Source: Acinetobacter sp. ASP199 (lineage in GTDB: Bacteria > Pseudomonadota > Gammaproteobacteria > Pseudomonadales > Moraxellaceae). From it: a stretch of 64,000 nt of DNA. The stretch covers positions 2,790,001-2,854,000 of the forward strand of contig NZ_CP062182.1 in NCBI RefSeq assembly GCF_022700675.1. Reading direction: 5' to 3'. The position numbers and the translations under genes were made by a program. Shown piece by piece: positions 19,289 to 30,898 of this stretch (the first letter of the stretch is position 1; each line of letters begins with the position of its first letter). Below the pieces are notes generated by a model. The model made no database searches. It was not told where the DNA came from and saw only the letters and a list, made by a program, of their open reading frames with translations.

Positions 19289-19314
19289 ACTACTTTTGAA
19301 GCATCAAAAGTAGT
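19289..19314. repeat. Perfect 11-bp inverted repeat with 4-base loop
   Basis: ACTACTTTTGA and TCAAAAGTAGT are perfectly complementary around AGCA. It lies 79 bases after the ABC exporter stop. It could act as a 3'-end stabilising hairpin. Confidence 0.6.
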
Positions 19315-19323
19315 AAAACTGCT

Positions 19324-19362
19324 CTGTTTTTCTATGCTATATCCCTACGGCATAGAAAACAG
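19324..19362. repeat. 13-bp inverted repeat with one bulge
   Basis: CTGTTTTTCTATGC pairs with GCATAGAAAACAG except for one bulged T, around a 12-base loop. It is the second of the pair in the exporter/tolC gap. Confidence 0.55.
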
Positions 19363-19511
19363 TCGGGATCATATACTTCAAAATCAGAAATACGATTTTT
19401 GTGAATGAATGCTTTACTCATTGCTTAATTACTTCCAGATGGGAAAAGAATTCAGCCCATTATGAAAACTCACAGTTTAATAACCATCTATCCAATAGAG
19501 CCTGCTTGATT

Positions 19512-20855
19512 TTAGTTATATTCCACCAGCCAGGCATTCATCTCAGCCAGTTGCTGTTCATTGAGTTGCCCGACTGAAGCCTGCAACTGTAGAACATGAA
19601 TCAAATAATCATATTTGGCATTCAGATAATCAGTTTTAGCAGAAAAGGCATTACGCTGTGCTAACAGCACATCCACCATGGCCTTAAGGCCTTCCTGATA
19701 TTGTGCCCGAGATGCTTGAGAAACAATTTCTGCTGATTCCATTGCCGCCTTACGGGCATTCAGCTTGGCTTCATCTGTTTCTACCTGCAGATAGGACTGT
19801 TTTACATCAGTATTGGCTTTACGCATCGCAGCATCCAGCTGGGCATCGCTACGCTGCACTAGTACTCCTGCCTTTTGAATATTCTTGCTGGTACGGCCAC
19901 CGCTAAACAGATTCCAGTTCACCTCCACCCCGACCTGATCAAAGTCTCCATTGGAAGATAAAACAGTTTCTGGTGTCTGTTTCAGATAACCATAGGTTGC
20001 CACTGCCTCAACTTGCGGATAGCGCGCCGCTTCTTCGACACGTTTGGCATCTTCGGAATAACGTTTTTGCAGACGGGCCTGTAGAATCTCCAGGTTCTGG
20101 CTTTGCGCCAGTTCGGTCCAGGACTGGATATTAGCGGGCAATGGTTTCTGGAACTGGAAATCATTGCGTAGTACTGCCAGATTATCCTGATAAGGACCAA
20201 TTAGCTGCGCCAGTTGTTCCTGTGCCAATACTAGCTGGACTTGTGTGGCGATTCGGTTGGCCTGTGCACTCTGGTATTGGGCATTGGCTTCGCTGACATC
20301 ACTGCGTGCAACCAGACCTTCTTTGAGTTTGGCATTCATCATGCGCAACTGTTCAGCCAGTGCCTGTTCTTCCTGCAGATAGGCACCGGTCAGGGATTGC
20401 TGACGCAATACATTAAAATAAGCTTCTGCCACCTGCAGAATATGCTGTTGTTTCTGCAAGCGTAAATTGACTTCACTCAATTCTACTGAGGTTTTGACCT
20501 GCTTATAGCCCTGCCAGGCATCCCAGCGAAATAGAGGTTGGCGGGCAGTCAAAGCAATCTGTCGGGTGGTCGTACTCGAACCCTGTAATTCCCCAAATTC
20601 CGCAGGCAAGCCTTGTGTTCCAGAATTATCAGTCGACTGGTTTTTACGCGTGACATTTCCCGACAGGCTTACAGTTGGAAGTAAATTGCCGCTGGCAATG
20701 CCAAGATTCAGCTGGTCGGCTTCATATTGCAGCACATTGGCCTGCCAGTTCGGATCATTCTGTTTGGCACGTTCATAAGCCTCAACCAAGTCCAGTGCCC
20801 ATACGGCAGAACTTGAACACAATAGGCTGGCACTAAGGATGAATTTTATCTTCAT
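19512..20855 (-). CDS. tolC: TolC-family outer-membrane channel protein
   Basis: A 447-residue outer-membrane efflux protein. The signal peptide is MKIKFILSASLLCSSSAVWA, followed by LDLVEAYERAKQNDPNWQAN. Two internally repeated OEP domains (about 25-225 and 235-430) form the barrel and the periplasmic helical tunnel. TolC trimers serve as the exit duct of tripartite efflux pumps and type I secretion. Monocistronic here; no membrane-fusion partner is adjacent. I use tolC as the family name; which pumps it serves cannot be told. Confidence 0.9.
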   Translation of the reverse strand: MKIKFILSASLLCSSSAVWALDLVEAYERAKQNDPNWQANVLQYEADQLNLGIASGNLLPTVSLSGNVTRKNQSTDNSGTQGLPAEFGELQGSSTTTRQIALTARQPLFRWDAWQGYKQVKTSVELSEVNLRLQKQQHILQVAEAYFNVLRQQSLTGAYLQEEQALAEQLRMMNAKLKEGLVARSDVSEANAQYQSAQANRIATQVQLVLAQEQLAQLIGPYQDNLAVLRNDFQFQKPLPANIQSWTELAQSQNLEILQARLQKRYSEDAKRVEEAARYPQVEAVATYGYLKQTPETVLSSNGDFDQVGVEVNWNLFSGGRTSKNIQKAGVLVQRSDAQLDAAMRKANTDVKQSYLQVETDEAKLNARKAAMESAEIVSQASRAQYQEGLKAMVDVLLAQRNAFSAKTDYLNAKYDYLIHVLQLQASVGQLNEQQLAEMNAWLVEYN

Positions 20856-21148
20856 TTATAATGTGAATCCCTAACTGCTGCATCGTCATACATAACAAAA
20901 TATAGCCAAATGCTTGAATCTTAAAGTGATACAAATATTACTTGTATATTCCTGAACTTACGTATGATTTTTATTAATTTTTTTAATTCAGATTAGTGAA
21001 TTTATCCTATATTGATTCACATTTTTGAATCGATGACAACAGCTTAACAAACAGCTTCACAATACTAAACAGTCTATTGGCACGAGATGTATACAATAAG
21101 CTCATTCCTAGCTGTTATTCATTATTTAGATCAGAGCATCGAGTCATA

Positions 21149-22189
21149 GTGTCTACACGTTTTTCCTCAATTTTAGTTGCCAGCTGCCTTGCCCTATTGC
21201 TGTTGCTGATGCTTGCCTGTCAGCAGCCCAAACAGCCGCAGCTCAAAATTGAGGCTGCTGAAACCAGCGCCAAGAAAAACACTGCACCTCAGGATTTCAG
21301 CCTGATGTGCCAGAATATCGAAAAACAGATGGCTGAAATTGATGACCAGCGTACGACTTTTGCGCTTGAGCAGATCAATCAGAATCTTAAAGTTTGTCTA
21401 CCACTGTTAGATTATCAACAGCAAAAAAATCTGATGCTTCATTCCAATGCCATGTATAACCGTTTCCTGAAGGTTGAAAGAACACCGACCCAGCAACGTG
21501 CATTTGAACAATATGCACTGGAAATGGCGCAACACCCCACCATTCAGCAAAGTCATTTTGTTGAACTGACGGCACGTGACCAGTACCTGCTTAAACATAA
21601 GGGACAAGCGTATGTCGAAGTCGTAGAACAAGGGCAACAGCAACTGACGTATCGTCGTAGTCCTGAATATCTGGCTCGTATCTTTGCACCTTATCTTCCC
21701 GCAGCGGAACGCGCTTTTATTGAAACCCTGTCTCAGCAGAATCTTGGACCAATATTCACGCAACAACGCTTAATGATTGAGCCTGCTGAAATTGCTGCGC
21801 GCATTCTGGACTGGGAAGCTTACCTCAAGCGTTTTCCGCAAAGCCCTTACCAAAAGGATGCTGAATATCTGCTACAGCAATATACCTACTTCCTGTTTCA
21901 TGGCATAAATAGTGCCCCGATTTCCCATGATTACCGGGATCGTTATGCCGTGGATCATAGTCATCTGGAAACCATAATTGGCCTGTCTAAAGGAAATGAA
22001 GGTGGCATCACCTCCAAGGCACAGCGCTTTCTACAGTTTCTGGATATGGATGAGGAGCAGCGCAGACAGGTGCTGAACAGCGAATATCAGAAGCATTCAG
22101 CTTGGGAACAGATTGCGCATTATGCGGACATTCAGATGCCAGACAAAGACTATAAAAAAGACTGTTTCAGGGATGCCATCTGTTTATAA
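21149..22189 (+). CDS. Lipoprotein of unknown function
   Basis: Not recognised. From the GTG at 21149 the protein is 346 residues with a lipoprotein signal peptide: basic start, a Leu-rich core, then lipobox LMLAC with Cys and QQ after it, which suggests outer-membrane sorting. The mature part is Gln-rich and helical, with a tetratricopeptide-like segment near 245-270 (YLKRFPQSPYQKDAEYLLQQY) and two Cys near the C-terminus (KKDCFRDAIC). The frame stays open upstream to 21077, but only the GTG start gives a proper signal. Monocistronic, between tolC and the thiC riboswitch. Confidence 0.7.
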   Translation: MSTRFSSILVASCLALLLLLMLACQQPKQPQLKIEAAETSAKKNTAPQDFSLMCQNIEKQMAEIDDQRTTFALEQINQNLKVCLPLLDYQQQKNLMLHSNAMYNRFLKVERTPTQQRAFEQYALEMAQHPTIQQSHFVELTARDQYLLKHKGQAYVEVVEQGQQQLTYRRSPEYLARIFAPYLPAAERAFIETLSQQNLGPIFTQQRLMIEPAEIAARILDWEAYLKRFPQSPYQKDAEYLLQQYTYFLFHGINSAPISHDYRDRYAVDHSHLETIIGLSKGNEGGITSKAQRFLQFLDMDEEQRRQVLNSEYQKHSAWEQIAHYADIQMPDKDYKKDCFRDAICL

Positions 22190-22285
22190 CTGTCTTGTCT
22201 GCCTGAAATATTTATTGCATTTTTCTGCTAGAAAGTAGTGGATCACGTCTACTTTTCACCCCCTAACTATTATATGATCGCCTTA

Positions 22286-22401
22286 GCTTGACGGAGCGCG
22301 AGTAATCACTCGCTGAGATCACCAAAATAGCCTTTTAGAGTGCAATTTGATGGTGAGTACCGTTGAACCTGATCAGGTTAAGACCTGCGTAGGAATCAAG
22401 C
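22286..22401 (+). ncRNA. TPP riboswitch (THI element)
   Basis: The aptamer shows CTGAGA (22313-22318), the conserved CCGTTGAACCTGAT block, GGTTAAGACCTGCGTAGGAA, and a closing P1 helix GCTTGA (22286-22291) with TCAAGC (22396-22401). It sits in the thiC leader, the standard target. The downstream expression platform is visible: bases 22393-22401 are exactly complementary to 22463-22471, and 22467-22474 are exactly complementary to 22510-22517 inside thiC, spanning the ribosome site and start codon. Confidence 0.93.
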
Positions 22402-24397
<1,996 letters not shown>

Positions 24398-24437
24398 TTC
24401 CCGCTGAAAATCAGTTGTTTTTGGCAAAAACTCAGAT

Positions 24438-24465
24438 AGGATGAAACAAATGTTTTCATCCTTTT
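24438..24465 (+). terminator. Terminator after thiC
   Basis: AGGATGAAA and TTTCATCCT form a perfect 9-bp stem with a 7-base loop, followed by TTTT. It ends only 8 bases before the nudF start codon, so the nudF transcript must either start here or come from read-through. Confidence 0.75.
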
Positions 24466-24472
24466 CTGATTT

Positions 24473-25096
24473 ATGAAGATTATTCAGCAAGCGTCCTATA
24501 ACTATAATGATGTCGACCTGCAACAGCGCGAATATCTGTATCAAGGATTCGTGAAAGTCGAAAAGGTACAGCTGAGCCATCGTTTATTTGATAGCAATGA
24601 CTATATTCCTCCGATTCAGCGTGAACTGATTGCACGCCGTCCTACAGCTGGGGTGCTGATTTATAATGATCAACAACAAAAATTTGCCCTGATCGAACAG
24701 TTCCGTATTGGCGCACTGGATGACAACGATTCACCTTGGCAGCTGGAAATCATCGCTGGGGTTTTAGATGGCGATGAGTCTCCAGAGCACTGCATTCGTC
24801 GCGAAGCACTAGAAGAATCTGGTTGTGAAATTCAGGAACTGCAACATCTATATAGTTTCTATCCTTCAGCGGGTGCCTGCTCCGAACTGTTCCACCTGTA
24901 TGTGGCTCAGGCAGAATTGCCTGAACATGGCGGTGTACATGGCATGCCGGATGAAGGTGAAAATATCCAGCTGCATATTTTTGATTATACCCATCTTCCA
25001 GAGCTATTCCGCTATAACCGCCTTAAAAATGCGCCCGTTATTATGGCGCTGCAGTGGTTACAGCAGCACATCTCAACAGCCTATCCAAAGGAGTAG
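24473..25096 (+). CDS. nudF: ADP-ribose pyrophosphatase (Nudix hydrolase)
   Basis: NudF-type enzymes hydrolyse ADP-ribose to AMP and ribose 5-phosphate. The 207-residue protein has an intact Nudix box, GVLDGDESPEHC then IRREALEESGC, near residues 98-120. The N-terminal region (ETLYRGF-like REYLYQGFVKVEKVQLSHRLF) matches the E. coli protein. The ATG has no clear ribosome site and directly follows the thiC terminator. cpdA begins five bases after its stop. Confidence 0.92.
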   Translation: MKIIQQASYNYNDVDLQQREYLYQGFVKVEKVQLSHRLFDSNDYIPPIQRELIARRPTAGVLIYNDQQQKFALIEQFRIGALDDNDSPWQLEIIAGVLDGDESPEHCIRREALEESGCEIQELQHLYSFYPSAGACSELFHLYVAQAELPEHGGVHGMPDEGENIQLHIFDYTHLPELFRYNRLKNAPVIMALQWLQQHISTAYPKE

Positions 25097-25101
25097 ACCA
25101 G

Positions 25102-25914
25102 ATGACACCGACCTCTACTTCTGTAGCTGAAAAAGTCTGGACGCTTATCCAGATTTCAGACACACATCTGATGGATCAGCCTGAGCTTGAATTCGCCCGC
25201 ATGAATCCGGAGCAGAGCTTTTTAGATGTCGTGCACGATATTCAACAGCGTTTTCCGCATATTGATGCTGTGGTACATACCGGAGATCTGGCCCAGGTTG
25301 CAGCTGAGTCTACCTATCAACGTTATCTGCAATTTATGCAGGACTGGAATGTGCCGCATTATCAGATTCCGGGTAATCATGATGATAATCTCGCCATTTT
25401 CCCTTTCTATAAGAATAGTGATGAAGCGCATGCGATTAGCTTTGGTTGCTGGACGTTAATCCTGCTTAACAGTGCTGTAAAAGGTCGGGTCGATGGCTGG
25501 GTAGAACAGAAACAGCTGCAACAACTGGAACAATTATTGCTTGAACATAGCAATCAGCATGTGATCGTGGCCTGCCATCATCATCCTTTTGCGATGCAGT
25601 CACACTGGATTGACCAGCATCGGCTGAAAAATTCCGAAGCATTAAAAGATGTGATTGCACGACACAGCAATGTCAAGATGGTGCTGTTTGGCCATGTGCA
25701 TCAGGATTCTGAAAATGAATGGCAAGGCGTACGCTATCTGTCTACCCCTTCAACCAGTGTACAGTTCAAACCCTTGAGCGAAAATTTTGCCCTAGACCAG
25801 GCACAGCCCGGCTATCGCGTATTACAATTAAAAGACAATGGGGAGTATGAAACCTGCATTCAGAGGGTGGCTTTAAACCAACCTAAAATTAATACTGAAA
25901 TTTCAGGTTATTAA
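25102..25914 (+). CDS. cpdA: 3',5'-cyclic-AMP phosphodiesterase CpdA
   Basis: CpdA hydrolyses cAMP to AMP. The calcineurin-like metallophosphatase motifs are all present in the 270-residue protein: SDTH (about 15-18), GDLA (near 56), GNHDD (near 92), HHHP (near 168) and GHVH (near 207). I start at ATG 25102, where AAGGAG precedes by the right distance. The nudF-cpdA pair is common in gamma-proteobacteria. Confidence 0.92.
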   Translation: MTPTSTSVAEKVWTLIQISDTHLMDQPELEFARMNPEQSFLDVVHDIQQRFPHIDAVVHTGDLAQVAAESTYQRYLQFMQDWNVPHYQIPGNHDDNLAIFPFYKNSDEAHAISFGCWTLILLNSAVKGRVDGWVEQKQLQQLEQLLLEHSNQHVIVACHHHPFAMQSHWIDQHRLKNSEALKDVIARHSNVKMVLFGHVHQDSENEWQGVRYLSTPSTSVQFKPLSENFALDQAQPGYRVLQLKDNGEYETCIQRVALNQPKINTEISGY

Positions 25915-26124
25915 CTTTTCAATTTGTTTTTTTTGCTTTACTTTATTGCTCTTAAAGGAAACGTGATATCTACAATCCCGCCATCAAAGACTATCAAAAC
26001 GCATAAAAAGTCTATATGATGACGACCCCCATAGGAGGATAATCCTTCTTCAGGGTGGATAAAAATTTGCATATCACCATATTTTTTGCGTAGTTACCTA
26101 CGCATATGATGAGGAATGCCCTAA

Positions 26125-26652
26125 ATGGCGAATGACAACCAAAATCAAGTCTTAGATGAACAAACTGATGTGGTAGATGAAAAAGCTACAAAACGTGTGC
26201 GCAAATCTAAGCCAAAAACGACTGAAGGTGGTTCTACTGCTAGCTTATTTGGTATTGAACCTTATCAACCTAAAAAAAATGAAGAATACATGTCTGAGGG
26301 TCAGCTTGAACACTTCCGCCAGATTCTGCTGGCTTGGAAAGCTGAGCTGATGACTGAAGTTGACCGTACACTCAATACCATGCAAGACGAAAATACGGCA
26401 CTTCCAGATGTAAACGACCGTGCAACACAAGAAGAAGAATTTGCGATTGAACTACGTACCCGTGACCGCGAACGTAAACTGATCCGCAAAATCGAACAGT
26501 CTATCGAAGCAATCAAGAATGATGACTACGGTTTCTGTGAAACTTGTGGTATTGAAATTGGTCTGCGTCGTCTGGAAGCTCGTCCAACTGCGACCTTGTG
26601 TATTGACTGTAAAACACTTGCTGAAATCAAAGAGAAGCAAAATAACGGTTAA
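26125..26652 (+). CDS. dksA: RNA polymerase-binding transcription factor DksA
   Basis: DksA enters the RNA polymerase secondary channel and with ppGpp adjusts transcription of rRNA and amino-acid genes. The 175-residue protein has a coiled coil with the acidic tip DVNDRATQEEEF (about 94-105) and the zinc site CETC (near 139) and CIDC (near 160). The N-terminal extension of about 50 residues is Lys/Thr-rich. gluQ starts two bases after its stop, the standard dksA-gluQ order. Confidence 0.97.
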   Translation: MANDNQNQVLDEQTDVVDEKATKRVRKSKPKTTEGGSTASLFGIEPYQPKKNEEYMSEGQLEHFRQILLAWKAELMTEVDRTLNTMQDENTALPDVNDRATQEEEFAIELRTRDRERKLIRKIEQSIEAIKNDDYGFCETCGIEIGLRRLEARPTATLCIDCKTLAEIKEKQNNG

Positions 26653-26654
26653 TC

Positions 26655-27587
26655 ATGTCCGTTGAGAATTCCTCAGCCGAGCATAGCTCGGCTCTTGCGC
26701 AGCGGCGAAACGATGTTTCGCTGACTCGCTACTCAGGCCGGTTCGCGCCATCGCCAACCGGCCCTTTGCATTTTGGTTCCCTCATTACTGCAGTCGCCAG
26801 CTACTGCGATGCCCGCGCCCATCAGGGCCAATGGCTGGTCCGTATTGAAGATACTGACATTCCCCGCATTTATCCCGGCAGTGAAGATCACATTCTTCGT
26901 GCCATGGATACTTTTGGCTTCGATCCTGATGCCGAGATCATTTTCCAGAAAGACCGCCTAGATATTTATGAGGCTGTGATTGAACAGCTGCGTCAGCAAG
27001 GTCTGGTTTATGCCTGCCAATGCACGCGCAAGATGCTGGGTTCCAATCATATCTATCAAGATACCTGCCGTGATTTAGGCTTAGATTTTGAACATCAGGC
27101 GATTCGCTTAAAAGTTGAAGATGTTGAAATCTGTTTTGATGATCCGCTGCAAGGTCATCACTGTTCTAACCTGAAGCATGATCTTGGGGATTTTGTCCTG
27201 AAACGCCGTGATGGCATCATCAACTATCAGCTGGCTGTGGTGGTGGATGATTATCTGCAAGGCATGACCCATGTGGTGCGCGGCGCGGACCTGCTGGATA
27301 ATACTGAACGGCAGATTTATCTGGGGCAGCTTCTTGGCTATCCTCGCTTGCAGTATATGCACCTGCCACTCGCAATGAATGATCAGGGGCAGAAATTATC
27401 TAAACAGAACCTGGCTCAAGCGCTCGATCTGACTCAAGCACCTCAGTTGTTGAAACAGGCAATCCGAGCCCTACATCAAGCTGAAGTTGAACTGGATACA
27501 CCAGAAAGAATGCTGAAACAGGCTGTAGCGCAATGGAATATCGAACGGATTCCACACACAACTGAGCTACAAGGCTACTATTTATAG
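26655..27587 (+). CDS. gluQ: Glutamyl-Q tRNA(Asp) synthetase
   Basis: GluQ-RS attaches glutamate to queuosine at the anticodon wobble base of tRNA-Asp. The 310-residue protein is the glutamyl-tRNA synthetase catalytic core without an anticodon-binding domain. The HIGH-like motif lies in PSPTGPLHFGSL near residue 32 and the KMSKS-like motif is KLSKQN near 247. Zinc ligands CQC (about 118) and further Cys are present. The gene follows dksA by two bases. Confidence 0.94.
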   Translation: MSVENSSAEHSSALAQRRNDVSLTRYSGRFAPSPTGPLHFGSLITAVASYCDARAHQGQWLVRIEDTDIPRIYPGSEDHILRAMDTFGFDPDAEIIFQKDRLDIYEAVIEQLRQQGLVYACQCTRKMLGSNHIYQDTCRDLGLDFEHQAIRLKVEDVEICFDDPLQGHHCSNLKHDLGDFVLKRRDGIINYQLAVVVDDYLQGMTHVVRGADLLDNTERQIYLGQLLGYPRLQYMHLPLAMNDQGQKLSKQNLAQALDLTQAPQLLKQAIRALHQAEVELDTPERMLKQAVAQWNIERIPHTTELQGYYL

Positions 27588-27636
27588 AACCGGATTTTGG
27601 CTTAAGCTAAAGAAAAATTCAGGTGGAAGTCAGTTT

Positions 27637-27897
27637 ATGTTTTTTATTTTTGGAATTGGCCCGAAAACCAAAGTCATTGAGAAAAGTCAGTTCTTATGTC
27701 CAGTATGCCGAACCCGAGCCGGTTATGAACTCAGACAGCAGCGTAATTATTTTTCCTTATTCTTTATTCCCTTGATTCCCCTGTCGAAAGCCAAGGATGC
27801 TTTTGTGCGCTGTAATCACTGCGGTACGGTCATGCCAAGCACAGTACTCGACCATGCCCAGCCTGACCCGAACCGTCAGTCCAATCTAGAAGCTTGA
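27637..27897 (+). CDS. Small zinc-ribbon protein
   Basis: An 86-residue protein of unknown role with two CxxC knuckles: CPVC near residues 22-25 and CNHC near 61-64. The pair suggests a zinc ribbon. The segment between them, YFSLFFIPLIPLSKAKD, is hydrophobic and could bury or lie on a membrane, as in a family of small zinc-ribbon proteins. It starts about 50 bases after gluQ and overlaps the 3' end of ftsW by 12 bases on the opposite strand. Confidence 0.75.
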   Translation: MFFIFGIGPKTKVIEKSQFLCPVCRTRAGYELRQQRNYFSLFFIPLIPLSKAKDAFVRCNHCGTVMPSTVLDHAQPDPNRQSNLEA

Positions 27898-29082
27898 TTC
27901 CTCACGGCTTGGATTGCTTTCACGTGTCGTGGCATCAATCTTGAGAATCAGGCTGATCATCATGGCGCACATAATCAGCGAAGAACCACCATAACTAATA
28001 AATGGCAGGGTCAAACCCTTGGTTGGCAGCATGCCCATATTCATACCTGCATTCACCAAGACCTGCAACAGGAAAATGATACTGATGCCATATGCCAGAT
28101 AACCAGCACGCAAGTAGTGGTTTTTCAGGGCACGATGACCTATGCGAATACAGCAGACAATCATGCTGAAAGACAGAATCAGAACGGTTGCAATTCCCAG
28201 AAAACCGAATTCCTCGCCCAGAATTGCTAACATAAAGTCGGTATGTGCTTCAGGTAGATAAGACATTTTCTGGATACTGTGTCCCAGACCGACACCCGCC
28301 CATTCTCCGCGACCAAAAGCCATGAGCGCATTGGATAGCTGATAACCGGTACCCAGCGGATCTTCCCAAGGATTAGAGAAAGATAGAAAACGCTGTAGAC
28401 GATATGGCTCAAAAGCAATTGCAGCGATCAGAGCACCAATAATGACGCCGAAGGCCAGACCAAACTGGTTCCACGGTGCACCTGCCAGGAAGAATACTCC
28501 AAGCATGGTTAAGGTAATCACGACAGTAGCACCCAAGTCCGGCTCCAGCATCACCAACAGGATGGTTGCCCCCATGATGATACTTAAACGTCCCAAACCG
28601 GACAGCTTGTTCCGCACTTCTTCAGCACGACGTACCACATAGTCCGCAGTAAAGATTGCCATCATCACCTTCGCCACTTCCGAAGCCTGCAAGGTAAAGC
28701 CAGCAAGACGAATCCAGCGCTTGGAACCATTCACTTCAGTACCCACCAGCAATACGGCCAATAGCAACAGGATAGTTACAAACCATAAAAAGAAGGTACT
28801 ATTAAACCAGCGATTTAAGGGAATCTTATAGGTAGTATAGGCCACTACTGCCCCAGCCACGATCGAGATGGCATGTCGGGTAATATAGTGAAAGGCGTTG
28901 CCATTTATTCGTTCTGCATAAGGCATCGAGGCTGATGCCACCATAATCGAACCAATACAGAGCAAAGCCAGTACACAGAAAATCAGCACATTACGTGGAT
29001 TAACTTCAGCGGGTAACTTGGGTAGCCACTGCTCATAGATTTGAGTAATTTTATTGATCGCAGTCTGAGCAAACTCAGCCAT
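27886..29082 (-). CDS. ftsW: Peptidoglycan glycosyltransferase FtsW
   Basis: FtsW is the SEDS-family glycosyltransferase of the divisome and polymerises septal peptidoglycan with PBP3. The 398-residue protein has about ten membrane helices. The SEDS signature GLGHSIQKMSYLPEAHTDFMLAI and the C-terminal LPFISYGGSSLI are present. It is the second gene of murD-ftsW, 20 bases after murD. Confidence 0.96.
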   Translation of the reverse strand: MAEFAQTAINKITQIYEQWLPKLPAEVNPRNVLIFCVLALLCIGSIMVASASMPYAERINGNAFHYITRHAISIVAGAVVAYTTYKIPLNRWFNSTFFLWFVTILLLLAVLLVGTEVNGSKRWIRLAGFTLQASEVAKVMMAIFTADYVVRRAEEVRNKLSGLGRLSIIMGATILLVMLEPDLGATVVITLTMLGVFFLAGAPWNQFGLAFGVIIGALIAAIAFEPYRLQRFLSFSNPWEDPLGTGYQLSNALMAFGRGEWAGVGLGHSIQKMSYLPEAHTDFMLAILGEEFGFLGIATVLILSFSMIVCCIRIGHRALKNHYLRAGYLAYGISIIFLLQVLVNAGMNMGMLPTKGLTLPFISYGGSSLIMCAMMISLILKIDATTRESNPSREESSF

Positions 29083-29102
29083 ATCACCAATCCTTGTTAT
29101 TC

Positions 29103-30524
<1,422 letters not shown>

Positions 30525-30556
30525 TCATCTTTCTGCAGATTTTTTTGTATATTGCA

Positions 30557-30588
30557 TAAAAAAGCCATCATAAGAATGATGGCTTTTC
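30557..30588 (-). terminator. Terminator after the feo operon
   Basis: AAAAGCCATCAT and ATGATGGCTTTT form a 12-bp stem around a 4-base loop, with TTTT downstream on the minus strand. It follows the small Cys-rich gene and precedes murD. Confidence 0.85.
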
Positions 30589-30610
30589 CACTTTTAAGTT
30601 TGCTGGAAAA

Positions 30611-30862
30611 TTATTTCCACTTCACTGCTTGTTGAGCAGGCTTTTTCTCTGCTGGCTGCTCAGCTGCCGGACAGGCACAATTGCCTCCACAACCACTCGC
30701 CATGGCAGGTTTCAGCCATTTCGCCAGCTTATGCCAACCTTGGGCTTCACAAGCATTGGATAGCTTCAGGAAGACCGAGCGTGAAGTATTCGGAAATACC
30801 TTCTTAAATACCACCACTGTGCTCCAAAGCACCAGTGCTGTCACAATCAGAATTTCAATCAT
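30611..30862 (-). CDS. Small membrane protein with Cys-rich cluster, feo-linked
   Basis: An 83-residue protein of unknown function. It has a membrane span at residues 3-19 (ILIVTALVLWSTVVVF), a basic helix, then a Cys cluster CGGNCAC near 58-64 and a Pro/Ala/Glu/Lys-rich tail. It starts about 36 bases after feoB on the same strand and ends before a terminator, so it is the third gene of feoA-feoB-x. The place is where other bacteria carry FeoC or a FeoB-associated Cys-rich protein, but it has no winged helix, so it is not FeoC. Confidence 0.8.
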   Translation of the reverse strand: MIEILIVTALVLWSTVVVFKKVFPNTSRSVFLKLSNACEAQGWHKLAKWLKPAMASGCGGNCACPAAEQPAEKKPAQQAVKWK

Positions 30863-30898
30863 CTCAATCTCTCCTTCACTCTCCTGTTTCAGTCAGTA

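Larger units (their letters stand above)
19211..19511. other. Convergent intergenic region with two hairpins (301 bases)
   Basis: No coding sequence. Two strong inverted repeats stand 9 bases apart (19289-19314, 19324-19362). Neither has a T tract on either strand, so they are not standard intrinsic terminators. The remainder is AT-rich. Confidence 0.7.

Noticed and set aside
30611..30862. FeoC assignment for the small feo-linked gene
   Set aside because: It has a membrane span and a Cys cluster but no winged-helix region, so the name was not used.
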